A stretch of 53,529 nt of DNA from Bacilli bacterium (lineage in GTDB: Bacteria > Bacillota_I > Bacilli_A > RF39 > UBA660), in contig JAFURC010000017.1 of assembly GCA_017472015.1 (NCBI GenBank), positions 1-53,529 on the forward strand, written 5' to 3'. The notes under the pieces were generated by a model. The model was not told where the DNA came from. It saw nothing but the letters and a program-made list of their open reading frames with translations, and did not search any database. Positions 1-8,789 of this stretch are shown here, one piece after another. Each line of letters starts with the position of its first letter. Within the stretch, counting starts at the first letter, position 1. The translations under genes and the position numbers were made by a program.

Positions 1-9
1 GCTAGTCAT
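1..9 (-). CDS. 5' end of an unidentified leftward gene
   Basis: Only three codons (Met-Thr-Ser) are inside the window. They are called because the complementary strand has an AAGGAG Shine-Dalgarno at 18-23, eight bases before the ATG, and an extended -10 (TGT-TATATT, 35-43) further upstream. The gene is divergent from rpsO. Nothing can be said about the product. Confidence 0.55.
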
Positions 10-34
10 TATAGTTTCTCCTTACAATATTCAT

Positions 35-43
35 AATATAACA
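35..43 (-). promoter_or_regulatory. Extended -10 promoter element for the leftward gene
   Basis: On the minus strand TATATT (35-40) is preceded by TGT (41-43), an extended -10 arrangement. No good -35 is visible at 17 bp. It lies about 12 bases upstream of the AAGGAG ribosome binding site. Confidence 0.4.
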
Positions 44-100
44 TTTTTTTATCAAAAAATAGTCCTATCTTTTTTTAAAATTTTATTATAAAATAATAGT

Positions 101-130
101 AAAAAGACTAAAGGTTTATTCCTCTAGTCT
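101..130 (-). terminator. Minus-strand terminator-like hairpin between divergent genes
   Basis: Read on the minus strand, AGACTAGAGG and CCTTTAGTCT pair over 10 bp with one G-U wobble around a 6-nt loop, followed directly by a T-run. On the plus strand the wobble becomes an A-C mismatch, so the minus strand is the likelier functional one. It could stop antisense transcription entering from rpsO, or attenuate a longer leader of the leftward gene. Confidence 0.4.
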
Positions 131-169
131 AAACTGTAACAATTATTTTGGAAAAGATTAAAAAAGTAC

Positions 170-198
170 TTGCATTATTTAGAAAAAAAGGTTATATT
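170..198 (+). promoter_or_regulatory. Sigma-A promoter of rpsO
   Basis: TTGCAT (170-175), a 17-bp spacer, then TATATT (193-198). It would start transcription near 205, directly before the leader hairpin of rpsO. Confidence 0.75.
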
Positions 199-209
199 AT
201 TAGTGCTTA

Positions 210-254
210 CTAATTCTTAGTATTTGGATTCCTCAAACCATTACCAAGAATTAG
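210..254 (+). promoter_or_regulatory. Structured rpsO leader, likely S15 autoregulatory element
   Basis: CTAATTCTT (210-218) pairs perfectly with AAGAATTAG (246-254), and TTTG (223-226) can pair with CAAA (234-237) inside it. The structure starts just after the expected transcription start and ends about 15 nt before the Shine-Dalgarno. Bacilli commonly have an mRNA element here that binds free S15. Assigning that role is inference from position and structure. Confidence 0.5.
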
Positions 255-277
255 CGAATATAAAGAAGGAGGAAATT

Positions 278-547
278 ATGGCTTTAACAAAAGAAAAGAA
301 AACTAGTATTGTTAATGAATTTAAAAGAGATGAACATGATACAGGTTCAGTTGAAGTACAAGTTGCTATTTTAACAAATGAAATTAATGCTTTAACAGAC
401 CATTTAAAAGTTCATATTCACGATCATCATTCAAGACGTGGCTTACTTAAAAAAGTTGGTCAAAGAAAAAGTTTATTAAATTATTTAGCTAAAAAAGATG
501 TTCAAAGATATCGTGAATTAATTAATAAATTAGGATTAAGAAAGTAG
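278..547 (+). CDS. rpsO: 30S ribosomal protein S15
   Basis: 89-aa primary 16S rRNA-binding protein of the small subunit platform. The family core [10 protein letters not shown] is present, and the length is the usual 88-89 aa. The ATG at 278 is chosen because AAGGAGG sits 7 nt upstream; an in-frame extension to 224 would run into the structured leader and has no ribosome binding site. It has its own promoter and leader and is closed by a strong hairpin, with pnp following as in many bacteria. Confidence 0.97.
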   Translation: MALTKEKKTSIVNEFKRDEHDTGSVEVQVAILTNEINALTDHLKVHIHDHHSRRGLLKKVGQRKSLLNYLAKKDVQRYRELINKLGLRK

Positions 548-576
548 ACACTCATTTTTAGTGTCTTTATTTTTTA
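546..576 (+). terminator. Intrinsic terminator after rpsO
   Basis: AGACACT (546-552) and AGTGTCT (560-566) form a 7-bp stem followed by a T-rich tract. It sits between rpsO and pnp, so pnp expression depends on read-through or on processing near here. Confidence 0.85.
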
Positions 577-589
577 GAATGGAGTTAGA

Positions 590-2719
590 ATGAAAAAAAT
601 ATTTGAAAAAGATTTTTATGGTAAAAAAATTGTTGTTGAGTTTGGTGAACTTGCTAAACAAGCAAATGGAGCCGTTTTAGTTCGTTGTAATGATACAGTT
701 GTTTTATCAACTACTTGTGTATCAGGAAATGCTAATTTGTTATCAGATTTCTTTCCTTTAATGGTTGTTTATCAAGAAAAACTATATTCGGTTGGAAAGA
801 TTCCTGGGGGATTCATAAAAAGAGAAGGGCGTCCTACAGAAGCAGCAACTCTTGCAGCGCGTATGATTGATCGTCCTATGAGACCTTTGTTTCCAGAAGA
901 TTTCAGAAATGAAGTTCAAGTTGTAAATACTGTTCTTTCAGTTGATCCGGATTCACCACCTGAGATGCCTGCAATGTTTGGGTCAAGTCTTGCAACTTGT
1001 ATTTCTGAAGTTCCATTTGATGGACCAGTTGCTGGAGTTAAAGTAGGACGAGTAAACGGGGAATTTATAATTAATCCAACTGTTAGTGAAAGTGAATTAT
1101 CAGATATTGAATTAACAGTTGCAGGAACACGTGATGCTATTAACATGGTTGAAGCAGGAAGCAAAGAAGTATCTGAAGAAGATATGTTAGAAGCTTTAAT
1201 GTTTGGACATGAGGCTATTAAAGAGTTATGCGAGTTCCAAGAAGAAATAATTAAAGAAATTGGTAAAGAAAAGATGGAATATCCTCGTCTTGAAACAAGT
1301 CGAGAATTAATTAAAGAAGTTGATGCTTTAATCAGAAATGATTTAGATAATGCTCTTCGTATTAAAGATAAATTAGAAAAATATGCAGCAATTGATAAAG
1401 TAAAAGAAGATTTAGTTACAAAGTATAAAGAAGAAAATAGTGATTTATCAAGTGATGAGTTAAATGAATTAGTTGTTAAAGTAATTCGTATATTTGATCA
1501 AGTTGAATATGAATTATTTAGAAATATTACAGTTTTAGAACACACAAGATCAGATGGAAGAATGATGAATGAAATTCGTCCTATTTCAACTGATATCGAT
1601 TTACTTCCAAGAACTCATGGTAGTGCTTTATTTACAAGAGGACAAACTCAAAGTTTATCAGTTACAACTTTAGGAGCCCTTGGAGAACATCAAATTTTAG
1701 ATGGTCTTGATATTGAAACTGAAAAAAGATTTATGTTACATTACAACTTTCCAGCATTCTCAGTTGGTGAAACCGGAAGATATGGAGCGCCTGGTCGTCG
1801 TGAAATTGGTCATGGTGCCTTAGGTGAAAGAGCCTTAGCGCAAGTTATTCCATCAGAAGATGAATTCCCATATACTATAAGAGTAGTATCAGAGATTTTT
1901 GAAAGTAATGGTTCATCAAGTCAAGCCTCAATTTGTGCAGGGTGTATGAGTTTAATGGCTGCCGGTGTTCCAATTAAAGCCCCAGTTGCTGGAATTGCTA
2001 TGGGATTAATTACAGCAGGAAGTGAATATACAATTTTAACTGATATCCAAGGAATGGAAGATCATTTAGGAGATATGGACTTTAAAGTAGCTGGTACTAG
2101 AAATGGTATTTGCGCACTTCAAATGGATATTAAAATTAAAGGAGTAACAAAAGAAATCTTAAAAGAAGCTTTAGCCCAAGCAAAAGAAGCTCGTATGGAA
2201 ATACTTGATAAAATGGAAGCAACTATTAAAGAACCTCGTCCTGAAGTATCTAAATATGCTCCTAAAACTTTAACATTTATGATTAATCCAAATAAGATTA
2301 AGGATGTAATTGGTAAAGGTGGCGAGATGATTACCAAAATCATTCTTGAAGCAAGTAATGTTTCCGCAGTTACGGATATCAATGCTGTTAAAGTTGATTT
2401 AGAAGATGATGGAAGAGTAATAATTTATCATAGTGACAAAGAAATAATTGATAAAACAGCCGAGATGATTCAAGAGATTGTACGAGAACCAGAAGTTGAT
2501 AAAATTTACAATGCTAAGGTTGTAAAAATTGAAGAATTTGGTTGCTTTGTCCAAATTTGGCCTGGATGTGAAGGATTAGTTCATATATCAGCTTTAGCCA
2601 AAGAACATGTTAAAAAAACTGAAGATGTTGTTAAACTAGGTGATGAAATCTTAGTAAAATGCTTAGGTTATGATAAAAAAGGACGTCTTAACTTTTCAAG
2701 AAAAGATGCTCTAAATTAA
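590..2719 (+). CDS. pnp: Polynucleotide phosphorylase (PNPase)
   Basis: 709-aa 3'-to-5' phosphorolytic exoribonuclease of the degradosome, full family length. Two RNase PH-like domains (about residues 1-230 and 310-550) flank an all-helical linker; a KH domain with IGKGGEMI and a C-terminal S1 domain ([15 protein letters not shown]) follow. The RNase PH core signatures [20 protein letters not shown] and [13 protein letters not shown] are intact. GGAGT lies 5 nt before the ATG. It follows rpsO across a terminator, so it may be read through. Confidence 0.98.
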   Translation: MKKIFEKDFYGKKIVVEFGELAKQANGAVLVRCNDTVVLSTTCVSGNANLLSDFFPLMVVYQEKLYSVGKIPGGFIKREGRPTEAATLAARMIDRPMRPLFPEDFRNEVQVVNTVLSVDPDSPPEMPAMFGSSLATCISEVPFDGPVAGVKVGRVNGEFIINPTVSESELSDIELTVAGTRDAINMVEAGSKEVSEEDMLEALMFGHEAIKELCEFQEEIIKEIGKEKMEYPRLETSRELIKEVDALIRNDLDNALRIKDKLEKYAAIDKVKEDLVTKYKEENSDLSSDELNELVVKVIRIFDQVEYELFRNITVLEHTRSDGRMMNEIRPISTDIDLLPRTHGSALFTRGQTQSLSVTTLGALGEHQILDGLDIETEKRFMLHYNFPAFSVGETGRYGAPGRREIGHGALGERALAQVIPSEDEFPYTIRVVSEIFESNGSSSQASICAGCMSLMAAGVPIKAPVAGIAMGLITAGSEYTILTDIQGMEDHLGDMDFKVAGTRNGICALQMDIKIKGVTKEILKEALAQAKEARMEILDKMEATIKEPRPEVSKYAPKTLTFMINPNKIKDVIGKGGEMITKIILEASNVSAVTDINAVKVDLEDDGRVIIYHSDKEIIDKTAEMIQEIVREPEVDKIYNAKVVKIEEFGCFVQIWPGCEGLVHISALAKEHVKKTEDVVKLGDEILVKCLGYDKKGRLNFSRKDALN

Positions 2720-2737
2720 TTAAAATTAATAAAAGTT

Positions 2738-2760
2738 AGAAAGTAATCTTTCTTTCTTTT
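2738..2760 (+). terminator. Weak terminator between pnp and tRNA-Thr
   Basis: AGAAAG (2738-2743) and CTTTCT (2748-2753) enclose a TAAT loop, followed by a T-rich stretch that abuts the tRNA. The stem is short and AT-rich, so pnp-tRNA cotranscription remains possible. Confidence 0.45.
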
Positions 2761-2836
2761 GCTAAAATAGCTCAGTTGGTAGAGCAATCCTCTCGTAAGG
2801 GATAGGTCGCAGGTTCGAATCCTGTTTTTAGCACCA
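2761..2836 (+). tRNA. tRNA-Thr (anticodon CGU)
   Basis: A full cloverleaf can be drawn by eye. Acceptor arm GCTAAAA/TTTTAGC, D-stem GCTC/GAGC, anticodon stem ATCCT/GGGAT with loop CTCGTAA (anticodon CGT, reads ACG), and T-arm GCAGG-TTCGAAT-CCTGT with a G-U closing pair. Discriminator A is followed by an encoded CCA. Total length is 76 nt. A Thr-CGU isoacceptor is often dispensable in very AT-rich genomes, which makes its presence here slightly notable. Confidence 0.95.
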
Positions 2837-2846
2837 GATTGATACC

Positions 2847-2874
2847 AAACTCGAATTTTCATAGTTCGAGTTTT
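2847..2874 (+). terminator. Intrinsic terminator after tRNA-Thr
   Basis: AAACTCGAA (2847-2855) and TTCGAGTTT (2865-2873) form a perfect 9-bp stem with a short T-tract. Confidence 0.75.
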
Positions 2875-2939
2875 AAAATGTATAAAATAATGATAAAATA
2901 GGATTATAATTTAAATTGATTGGTCATTTAATAATACGC

Positions 2940-2968
2940 TTGTAAATTGATATAGTTGGTTTTATTAA
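2940..2968 (+). promoter_or_regulatory. Likely promoter of the HExxH pseudogene
   Basis: TTGTAA (2940-2945), 17 bp, TATTAA (2963-2968). It lies 33 bp before the first ATG at 3002, which has a GAAGG ribosome binding site. Confidence 0.45.
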
Positions 2969-3001
2969 TAAAAACATATTTATAATTAAAGAAGGCATGA
3001 C

Positions 3002-3870
3002 ATGGAAATAGAAAGAATAAAAAAAGAATATACTAAAAAAATTAATGATAGCATTAAAAATATAAAAATATTATTTTAGAGTCTTTTGTTGAATTTTATG
3101 GTGACGAGTATAGAACAATTATAACTAACAGATTTAATGACATCATATTTTTATATTATATAAATGATATAACTATATTTTACATTGTCGATAGTTTAAA
3201 AAACGGATATAATGATAAATTCAAAAATATAATTTTTGCTAGTCCATATATAATATATTTAATTCAAAATAACTTATATAAGCAAGATATTAACAAAGAT
3301 AATTTCTATGAATTAGGTATAAATAAAATAGTAGGTTCTTCAGATGATGAACTATTACTTGATAAAGAATTATTAAAATATTCTCTTGCTATTGTATTAA
3401 GAGAAAATAATGAAAATCCATATGAAGTTAATACACCAACTAATGATGATATTAAAAGAATTATTGCCTTGCCTATCTTTTCTGTAGATGATAAATCATT
3501 ATTTCATGAAATAAATCATGCTATATGTTCTGAACTTATTATAAAAGGTGATGAAAGAATAATTAAATGTGGATTAGATTATTCAAATAACGAAAATAAC
3601 TATACTACAGAAATTATAAATGATTTAATATCTTTAGAAATATATAACATTTTTAAATCAAAGTGTTATGATATTATATTAGAGGATAATATTATGGGTG
3701 AAGTATTGATTGATACATATAAAAATTATCATCATTTAATTACTGATTTTTATGAACAAAATAAAGATAGAATTAAATCATCTTCTATAGAAGATGCATC
3801 TTTTAATATTGAGAAAAATGAATTGGAATTATTATCTGAATTAATTCAACAACAAAGAAAAAATAAGTAA
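3002..3870 (+). pseudogene. Frameshifted protein with an HEINH (HExxH) motif
   Basis: The ATG at 3002 (GAAGG upstream) opens a 25-codon frame that stops at 3077-3079. The frame shifted by one is open from 3058 and continues without a stop to 3870. Joined, this gives a protein of about 289 aa, consistent with one missing nucleotide in the A-rich stretch 3056-3070. The downstream part carries SLFHEINHAI, a zincin-type HExxH, with SLEIYNIF about 45 residues later offering a possible third ligand. A zinc-peptidase-like fold is inferred from the motif only; I do not recognise the family. It may be a real null allele or a homopolymer consensus error. Confidence 0.6.
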
Positions 3871-3986
3871 TAATATATATTTGAAATATCTTATTTATAA
3901 AATAGGGGTTTTTAATTAAAGATTTAAAATTATTTGAGAAAGTATAATTATATATTTTAGACATATCTTTATAATGGAGGAATTTT

Positions 3987-4598
3987 ATGTATCAATTACC
4001 TAAATTAAGATATCTATATCAAGATTTGGAACCTTTTATAGATACACATACAATGGGACTTCATTACGAAAAGCATGCTAAAAACTATTTAAATCAATTA
4101 AATGATTTATTAAAGAAAAATAATTATGATTATCGTTATAGTTTAGAAAAATTAATTTATCATATAAATGAATTTTTGGAAGTTGATAGAGAAAATATTT
4201 TATTTAACTTAGGTGGCGTTTTAAATCATATTTTATATTTTAAGGGAATGAATCCAAATCCTAAAAAGCCAAGTGGTAAGTTAAAGTTTTATTTAGAAAG
4301 ATTTTTTGGTAGTTATGAAAATTTTTGGAATTTATTTAAGAAAAAAGCCCTAGAATTAAAAGGTTCAGGTTACACTTTCTTAGTTTTAAAAAAGAATAAT
4401 GAATTAGAAATTATTAATGTTTCTAACCAAGAAACGCCTTTACTATATGGTTATATACCACTTTTTAATGTCGATTTATGGGAACATGCGTATTATATAA
4501 ATTATGAAAATGAAAGATTAAGATATCTTGATAATTTTGAAAAGATTGCTGACTTTGAAAGTGCTAATAAAATATTCGAAAGTACTATAAAGTACTGA
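3987..4598 (+). CDS. sodA: Superoxide dismutase, Fe/Mn family
   Basis: 203-aa cytosolic enzyme converting superoxide to oxygen and peroxide. All four metal ligands are visible: His26, His81, Asp163 and His167 (in VDLWEHAYY). His30 and Tyr34 of the active-site gate are also present. NQETPLL near residue 148 carries the outer-sphere Gln at the Mn-type position. The usual GGHxNHSxFW is altered to GGVLNHILYF, an atypical substitution around the second ligand. GGAGG precedes the ATG. It sits alone between two broken accessory genes and ends in a bidirectional terminator. Confidence 0.9.
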   Translation: MYQLPKLRYLYQDLEPFIDTHTMGLHYEKHAKNYLNQLNDLLKKNNYDYRYSLEKLIYHINEFLEVDRENILFNLGGVLNHILYFKGMNPNPKKPSGKLKFYLERFFGSYENFWNLFKKKALELKGSGYTFLVLKKNNELEIINVSNQETPLLYGYIPLFNVDLWEHAYYINYENERLRYLDNFEKIADFESANKIFESTIKY

Positions 4599-4600
4599 AT

Positions 4601-4634
4601 AAAATAAAAAAACTTTTTTAAGTTTTTTTATTTT
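4601..4634. terminator. Bidirectional terminator between sodA and the collagen-like gene
   Basis: A perfect 15-bp inverted repeat (4601-4615 with 4620-4634), A-rich on one arm and T-rich on the other, with a 4-nt loop. It can serve both convergent transcripts. Confidence 0.8.
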
Positions 4635-4643
4635 ATATATAAC

Positions 4644-5322
4644 TTATTGAATTTGAATAATCACAAGATGGGCTGAAACTGGTTCTGTTCCTCCAGCATT
4701 TGGAGTGATTGTAAGGGCGCCAGCGTTGTCTGCTGGATTTCTAACGGTTAAAACGGAATTAATCGTGGTTGTTGTCACAATTGCCATTTCTATGATTTGC
4801 GAAGTTCCGGTTGCTCGTCCTACTACTGTATATGCTATTCATCTCCGTTTAAGGTCAAGACTAATTGACCTGCTTCATCTACGCTTACTTGAAAAAATAT
4901 TTGATAAGTACCAATATCGCCTAGATTAAATGAGTCATCTCCAATTCGGGCAATTCCTGATCCACTATTAGGACCATCTTGAGGAAAACTAACATCTGTG
5001 CCGGGTGCAACAGTGGCCGCATTATCTGGTGGCATTAAAGCATAAAAGTCTGCAAAATTTAATATTCCATTGGTACCAGCAGCACCGGTAGCCCAGTAGC
5101 TCCTATTGGACCAGTATCACCAGTTAAACCTTGGATACCTTGAGGCCCAGTAGGACCAGTGTCACCAATAGGACCACCCGCTGGTCCAGTAGGTCCTGGA
5201 GGACCTATTATATATCTATAACAATTACAATTATTTATATCTTTACAATAAGATGTTTGTTTATTAGTATCGTTACAACATTTACCATTAATATCTCGAT
5301 TAGTAAAAAATGATTTATTCAT
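4644..5322 (-). pseudogene. Collagen-like (BclA-type) surface or spore protein, two frameshifts
   Basis: Start ATG at 5320-5322 with AAAGGAGG upstream. A Cys-rich N-terminal region of about 38 aa ([13 protein letters not shown] and CNCYRY) is followed by Gly-X-Y repeats ([25 protein letters not shown]). At about 5092-5094 a missing base ends the frame; the next frame continues with more G-X-Y, then the C-terminal domain ([17 protein letters not shown]). At about 4835-4840 a second missing base creates a stop, and the domain resumes as AYTVVGRATGTSQI to the stop at 4644. Two single-base insertions would restore about 227 aa. Such proteins form glycosylated filaments on spores or cells. Its GC-richer sequence differs from its neighbours. 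Confidence 0.8.
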
Positions 5323-5362
5323 TTAAAGTTCCTCCTTTATGAACTCAATAAAGTCTTCATTA

Positions 5363-5391
5363 TATAATATGTGTTTTGTTATAAAATATAT
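5363..5391 (-). promoter_or_regulatory. Possible mother-cell sporulation promoter of the collagen-like gene
   Basis: On the minus strand CATATTATA (5363-5371) fits the SigE/SigK -10 pattern CATA-NNN-TA. ATATATT lies 13 bp upstream (5385-5391), the usual SigE spacing. An overlapping TATAAT could instead be a sigma-A -10, but it has no -35. The sporulation reading is inference, supported by the gene type and by gerA genes nearby. Confidence 0.35.
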
Positions 5392-5487
5392 ATGGTGTAT
5401 ATGTTAATATAGAAAGTCATAAATATGTCGAATAATGTTCTTTTCGAAAACCATATAAAAAGATTTGATTAAAAATGAAAAAAATGC

Positions 5488-5516
5488 TTGCTTTTCTAGT
5501 TTTAGTGTGATAAAAT
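5488..5516 (+). promoter_or_regulatory. Sigma-A promoter of the S10-spc-alpha operon
   Basis: TTGCTT (5488-5493), 17 bp, TAAAAT (5511-5516), with an extended -10 TG at 5508-5509. This is the only strong promoter seen ahead of the 14-kb ribosomal operon. Confidence 0.8.
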
Positions 5517-5520
5517 ACTA

Positions 5521-5632
5521 GTCGTGTTTGATTGCTTAGATGTGCAAGGTTGCTGACACGCCAGGGCGCGTTGTTGGGTTATTTGCGCGGAGCAAGCCTA
5601 TACCAGATATAGACGAAGGGAGTGACAACGAT
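5521..5632 (+). promoter_or_regulatory. GC-rich structured leader of rpsJ
   Basis: The 110 nt between promoter and rpsJ are far more GC-rich than the surroundings (GTTGCTGACACGCC, GGGCGCG, TTTGCGCGGAGC), and GCGC segments can pair. A conserved leader with a similar GTTGCTGACACG core precedes S10 operons in many Firmicutes, to my recollection. It probably controls the operon post-transcriptionally. The ligand, perhaps a ribosomal protein as with L4 in E. coli, is inference. Confidence 0.5.
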
Positions 5633-5947
5633 ATGTCAAAACAAGTAGTTCGCATAAGATTAAAAGCGTACGATCATCGTGTACTTGATAATGCTTGTAC
5701 AAAAATTGTTGAAACTGTTAAAAGAGCAGGTGGAGAAATTAGTGGACCAGTACCACTACCAACTGAAATTGAAAAGTTCACAATTTTAAGAGCAGTTCAC
5801 AAGTACAAAGATTCACGTGAACAATTTGAAATGAGAACACATAAAAGACTTATTGATATCAAAAATCCAAATAAGGAAATTATTGATGCACTAACACATC
5901 TTGATTTACCAAGTGGTGTTGATATTGATATTAAACAAAACAAATAA
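5633..5947 (+). CDS. rpsJ: 30S ribosomal protein S10
   Basis: 104-aa small-subunit head protein, also the NusE partner in antitermination. The family motifs [19 protein letters not shown] and the KRLIDI segment are present. Start at 5633 is chosen over an in-frame extension to 5540 because [14 protein letters not shown] is the usual N-terminus and AAGGGAG lies upstream; the extension would translate the structured leader. First gene of the operon. Confidence 0.97.
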   Translation: MSKQVVRIRLKAYDHRVLDNACTKIVETVKRAGGEISGPVPLPTEIEKFTILRAVHKYKDSREQFEMRTHKRLIDIKNPNKEIIDALTHLDLPSGVDIDIKQNK

Positions 5948-5968
5948 TAAGAAAGAGAGGAATTAAAA

Positions 5969-6727
5969 ATGAAAGGAATCTTAGGTAAAAAGATTGGGAT
6001 GACTCAAGTATTTGCTAAGAATGGAAAATTAATTCCAGTTACTGTTATTGAAGTTGAACCAAATGTGGTAAGTCAAATTAAAACAAAAGAAACTGATGGT
6101 TATGAAGCAATTCAATTAGCAGCATTTAGCAAAAAAGAAAAAAATACTAATAAACCTACTATGGGTCATTTGAAAAAAGCAGGGTGTGAACCTAAGCGCT
6201 TCTTAAAAGAAATAAGGGGAGTAAATATTAGTGATTATACACTTGGTCAAACTCTTGATGCTAGTATATTCACAGAAGGAGAAATGGTTGATGTTTCAGG
6301 AATTTCAAAAGGTGAGGGATTCCAAGGTGTTATTAAACGTCATAATCAATCAAGAGGACCTATGGGACATGGTAGTCAATACCATCGTGGAGTAGGATCT
6401 ATGGGTACACTTCTTCCAATGCACGTATTAAAAGGAAAGAAATTACCTGGACATATGGGACATGTACTAACAACTGTTCAAAATCTTGAAGTTGTAAAAA
6501 TTGATTTAGAAAATAATGTTATTCTAATTAAAGGAAATGTTCCAGGTCCAAAAAAATCCTTAGTAGTTATTAAAACTGCTGTAAAAAATCCAGATAAAAT
6601 AAATGAAAAAGAAGATTTGGTTTTTTATGAAGTAGAAGAAGTAAATGCTTCAGAAGTTGAAACAAACGTTGAAACAGAAGAAATTAACGAAGTAGAAACT
6701 AAGGAAGTAGAATCATCACAAGAGTAA
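5969..6727 (+). CDS. rplC: 50S ribosomal protein L3 with acidic C-terminal tail
   Basis: Early-assembling large-subunit protein near the peptidyl transferase centre. [15 protein letters not shown] and the central [13 protein letters not shown] loop are typical. At 252 aa it is about 40 aa longer than usual. The extra C-terminal residues are a Glu/Val/Asn-rich acidic tail (ending EVESSQE) that cannot belong to the normal rRNA-binding fold. GAGAGGAAT precedes the ATG. Confidence 0.97.
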   Translation: MKGILGKKIGMTQVFAKNGKLIPVTVIEVEPNVVSQIKTKETDGYEAIQLAAFSKKEKNTNKPTMGHLKKAGCEPKRFLKEIRGVNISDYTLGQTLDASIFTEGEMVDVSGISKGEGFQGVIKRHNQSRGPMGHGSQYHRGVGSMGTLLPMHVLKGKKLPGHMGHVLTTVQNLEVVKIDLENNVILIKGNVPGPKKSLVVIKTAVKNPDKINEKEDLVFYEVEEVNASEVETNVETEEINEVETKEVESSQE

Positions 6728-6759
6728 TCATTAGTTTGTGGTGAAAGGAGGATTAAATA

Positions 6760-7356
6760 ATGGAAAGAGTTAATGACATTAAATTAAATAAAGAAGTCTT
6801 TGCGATTACCCCTAACGATAATGTATTACGTGATGCTATTCAAGTTGCACGTTGTGGTCTTCGTCAAGGAACTTATAAAGTAAAAAACAGAAGTGAAGTT
6901 TCTGGTGGTGGAAGAAAACCATGGAGACAAAAAGGAACAGGTCGTGCTAGACAAGGTTCAATTCGTGCACCACAATGGCGTGGTGGTGGAGTAGCCCTTG
7001 GACCAGTACCAAGAGATTATTCACTTAAAATGAATCGTAAAGAAAGAAAATTAGCATTAAAATCAGCTTTATCATATAAAGCATCAAGTAATGAACTTGT
7101 TGTTGTTGATAAAATTGAAGTTAGCGTTCCAAAAACAAAAGAAATGTTAAGTTTATTAGAAAATCTTGAATTAAAAGATAAAAAAGTGTTAATCGTTATG
7201 AATGAATTAACAGAAAATGTAATCTTAGCAAGTCGTAATTTACAAAATATCTTAATTATGGAACCTAGTGAATTAAATGTTTTAGATATTGTTAATGCTG
7301 ATTATTTACTAGCAGATGTTGATGCTATTAAAGAAATAGAGGAGGCATTAAAATAA
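6760..7356 (+). CDS. rplD: 50S ribosomal protein L4
   Basis: 198 aa, slightly shorter than the common ~207. The extended loop that reaches the exit tunnel is clear (RKPWRQKGTGRARQGS, then PQWRGGG). GAAAGGAGG precedes the ATG, and the last base overlaps the rplW start. In some bacteria L4 represses its own S10 operon by binding the leader; whether that happens here is unknown. Confidence 0.96.
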   Translation: MERVNDIKLNKEVFAITPNDNVLRDAIQVARCGLRQGTYKVKNRSEVSGGGRKPWRQKGTGRARQGSIRAPQWRGGGVALGPVPRDYSLKMNRKERKLALKSALSYKASSNELVVVDKIEVSVPKTKEMLSLLENLELKDKKVLIVMNELTENVILASRNLQNILIMEPSELNVLDIVNADYLLADVDAIKEIEEALK

Positions 7357-7637
7357 TGAATACTAAATATTTAGAAATTATTAAAGCTCCTTTAATTACT
7401 GAAAAAAGTAGAAATGCTGAAAGTTTAAATCAATATACTTTTAAAGTTTCTCCAAAAGCTACTAAAACAGAAATTAAAGAAGCAGTTGAAAAAATATTTA
7501 AAGTAGAAGTATTAGATGTAAGTACTTTAAATATGCAAGTAAAGAAAAAAAGAGTTGGTCGTTATACAGGACTTTCTAACAGATGCAAAAAAGCAATTGT
7601 TACATTAAAGCCAGGTCAAACGATCGAACTTAACTAG
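7356..7637 (+). CDS. rplW: 50S ribosomal protein L23
   Basis: 93-aa protein at the tunnel exit where SRP and trigger factor dock. Recognised by [26 protein letters not shown] and VGRYTG. It starts on the last base of rplD (TAATG), implying translational coupling; GAGGCATT gives the ribosome binding site inside rplD. Confidence 0.95.
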   Translation: MNTKYLEIIKAPLITEKSRNAESLNQYTFKVSPKATKTEIKEAVEKIFKVEVLDVSTLNMQVKKKRVGRYTGLSNRCKKAIVTLKPGQTIELN

Positions 7638-7651
7638 AAGGAGGAGCTTCT

Positions 7652-8482
7652 ATGGCTATTAAGAATTTTAAACCAACTACTAATGCTAGACGTAAAATGA
7701 GTACTTTAGTAAATGAAGAAATCACTAAAAGAACTCCTGAAAAAAGTTTAACAGTTAGTATGAAGAAAAATGGTGGTCGTAACAATCAAGGTAAAATCAC
7801 TGTAAGACATCATGGTGGTGGAGAAAAAAGAAAATATCGTATCATTGATTTCAAACGTAATAAATTTGATATCGAAGGACGTGTAGCTAGTATTGAATAC
7901 GATCCAAATAGAAGTGCAAATATTGCTTTAATTAATTATATTGATGGAGAAAAAAGATATATTATTGCTCCAAAAGATTTAAAAGTTAATGACAAAATTG
8001 TTAGTGGAGAAAATGTTGATATTAAAGTAGGTAATGCAATGCCTATTATGAATATCCCAGTTGGTACTGTAATTCATAATATCGAACTTCGTCCTAAAAA
8101 AGGTGGTGCTTTAGCAAGATCAGCTGGTTCTAGTGCTCAAATTTTAGGTCGTGAAGGAAAATATGTAATGATTCGTTTATCAAGTGGTGAACAAAGAATG
8201 GTTCTTGGAACTTGTATGGCTACAGTTGGCGAAGTTGGAAATGCTGATTATGAACTTGTTCATTTAGGAAAAGCAGGAAGAAGTCGTCATATGGGAATCA
8301 AACCTACAGTTCGTGGATCTGTTATGAACCCTAATGATCACCCACATGGTGGTGGTGAAGGACGTGCGCCAGTTGGACGTAAAGGGCCTGTTACTCCATG
8401 GGGAAAACCTGCACTTGGATATAAAACTCGTAAAAAGAAAGCAAGCGACAAATTAATTAGTCGTCGTCGCAATGGTAAATAA
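7652..8482 (+). CDS. rplB: 50S ribosomal protein L2
   Basis: 276-aa rRNA-binding protein needed for subunit joining and the peptidyl transferase centre. [16 protein letters not shown], the SH3-like core and the C-terminal [13 protein letters not shown] with the conserved functional His are intact. AAGGAGG lies upstream. Normal length. Confidence 0.98.
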   Translation: MAIKNFKPTTNARRKMSTLVNEEITKRTPEKSLTVSMKKNGGRNNQGKITVRHHGGGEKRKYRIIDFKRNKFDIEGRVASIEYDPNRSANIALINYIDGEKRYIIAPKDLKVNDKIVSGENVDIKVGNAMPIMNIPVGTVIHNIELRPKKGGALARSAGSSAQILGREGKYVMIRLSSGEQRMVLGTCMATVGEVGNADYELVHLGKAGRSRHMGIKPTVRGSVMNPNDHPHGGGEGRAPVGRKGPVTPWGKPALGYKTRKKKASDKLISRRRNGK

Positions 8483-8494
8483 GGAGAGTAAAAT

Positions 8495-8764
8495 ATGGCA
8501 AGAAGTTTAAAAAAAGGACCTTATGTTTTCGATAGATTACTAAAAAAGGTTAAAAGTTTAAATGAATCTGGAAAGAAAGAAGTTGTTAAAACTTGGTCTC
8601 GCCGTTCTACAATTTATCCTGATTTTATAGGTCATACATTTGCTGTACATAATGGTAAAGAATTTATCCCAGTTTATGTAACAGAAGATATGGTTGGTCA
8701 TAAATTAGGAGAATTTGCACTAACTCGTAAGTTTGGTGGACATGGCGATAGTAAAAATAAATAG
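8495..8764 (+). CDS. rpsS: 30S ribosomal protein S19
   Basis: 89-aa protein of the small-subunit head. [27 protein letters not shown] and [10 protein letters not shown] are diagnostic. AAGGAG precedes the ATG. Confidence 0.97.
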   Translation: MARSLKKGPYVFDRLLKKVKSLNESGKKEVVKTWSRRSTIYPDFIGHTFAVHNGKEFIPVYVTEDMVGHKLGEFALTRKFGGHGDSKNK

Positions 8765-8789
8765 TTAAATAACTAGGAGGGAAATAAGT

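Noticed and set aside
3050..3085. Programmed -1 frameshift in the HExxH gene
   Set aside because: The A-rich region offers slippage, but no X-XXY-YYZ heptamer is in the right frame and no downstream stem was seen; an indel is simpler.
4705..4929. Plus-strand ORF near the end of the collagen-like gene
   Set aside because: Antisense to the C-terminal domain, whose minus-strand reading (with one indel) is clearly the real one.
5131..5313. Plus-strand ORF opposite the collagen-like gene
   Set aside because: Shadow of the Gly-X-Y codon pattern on the opposite strand; no ribosome binding site.
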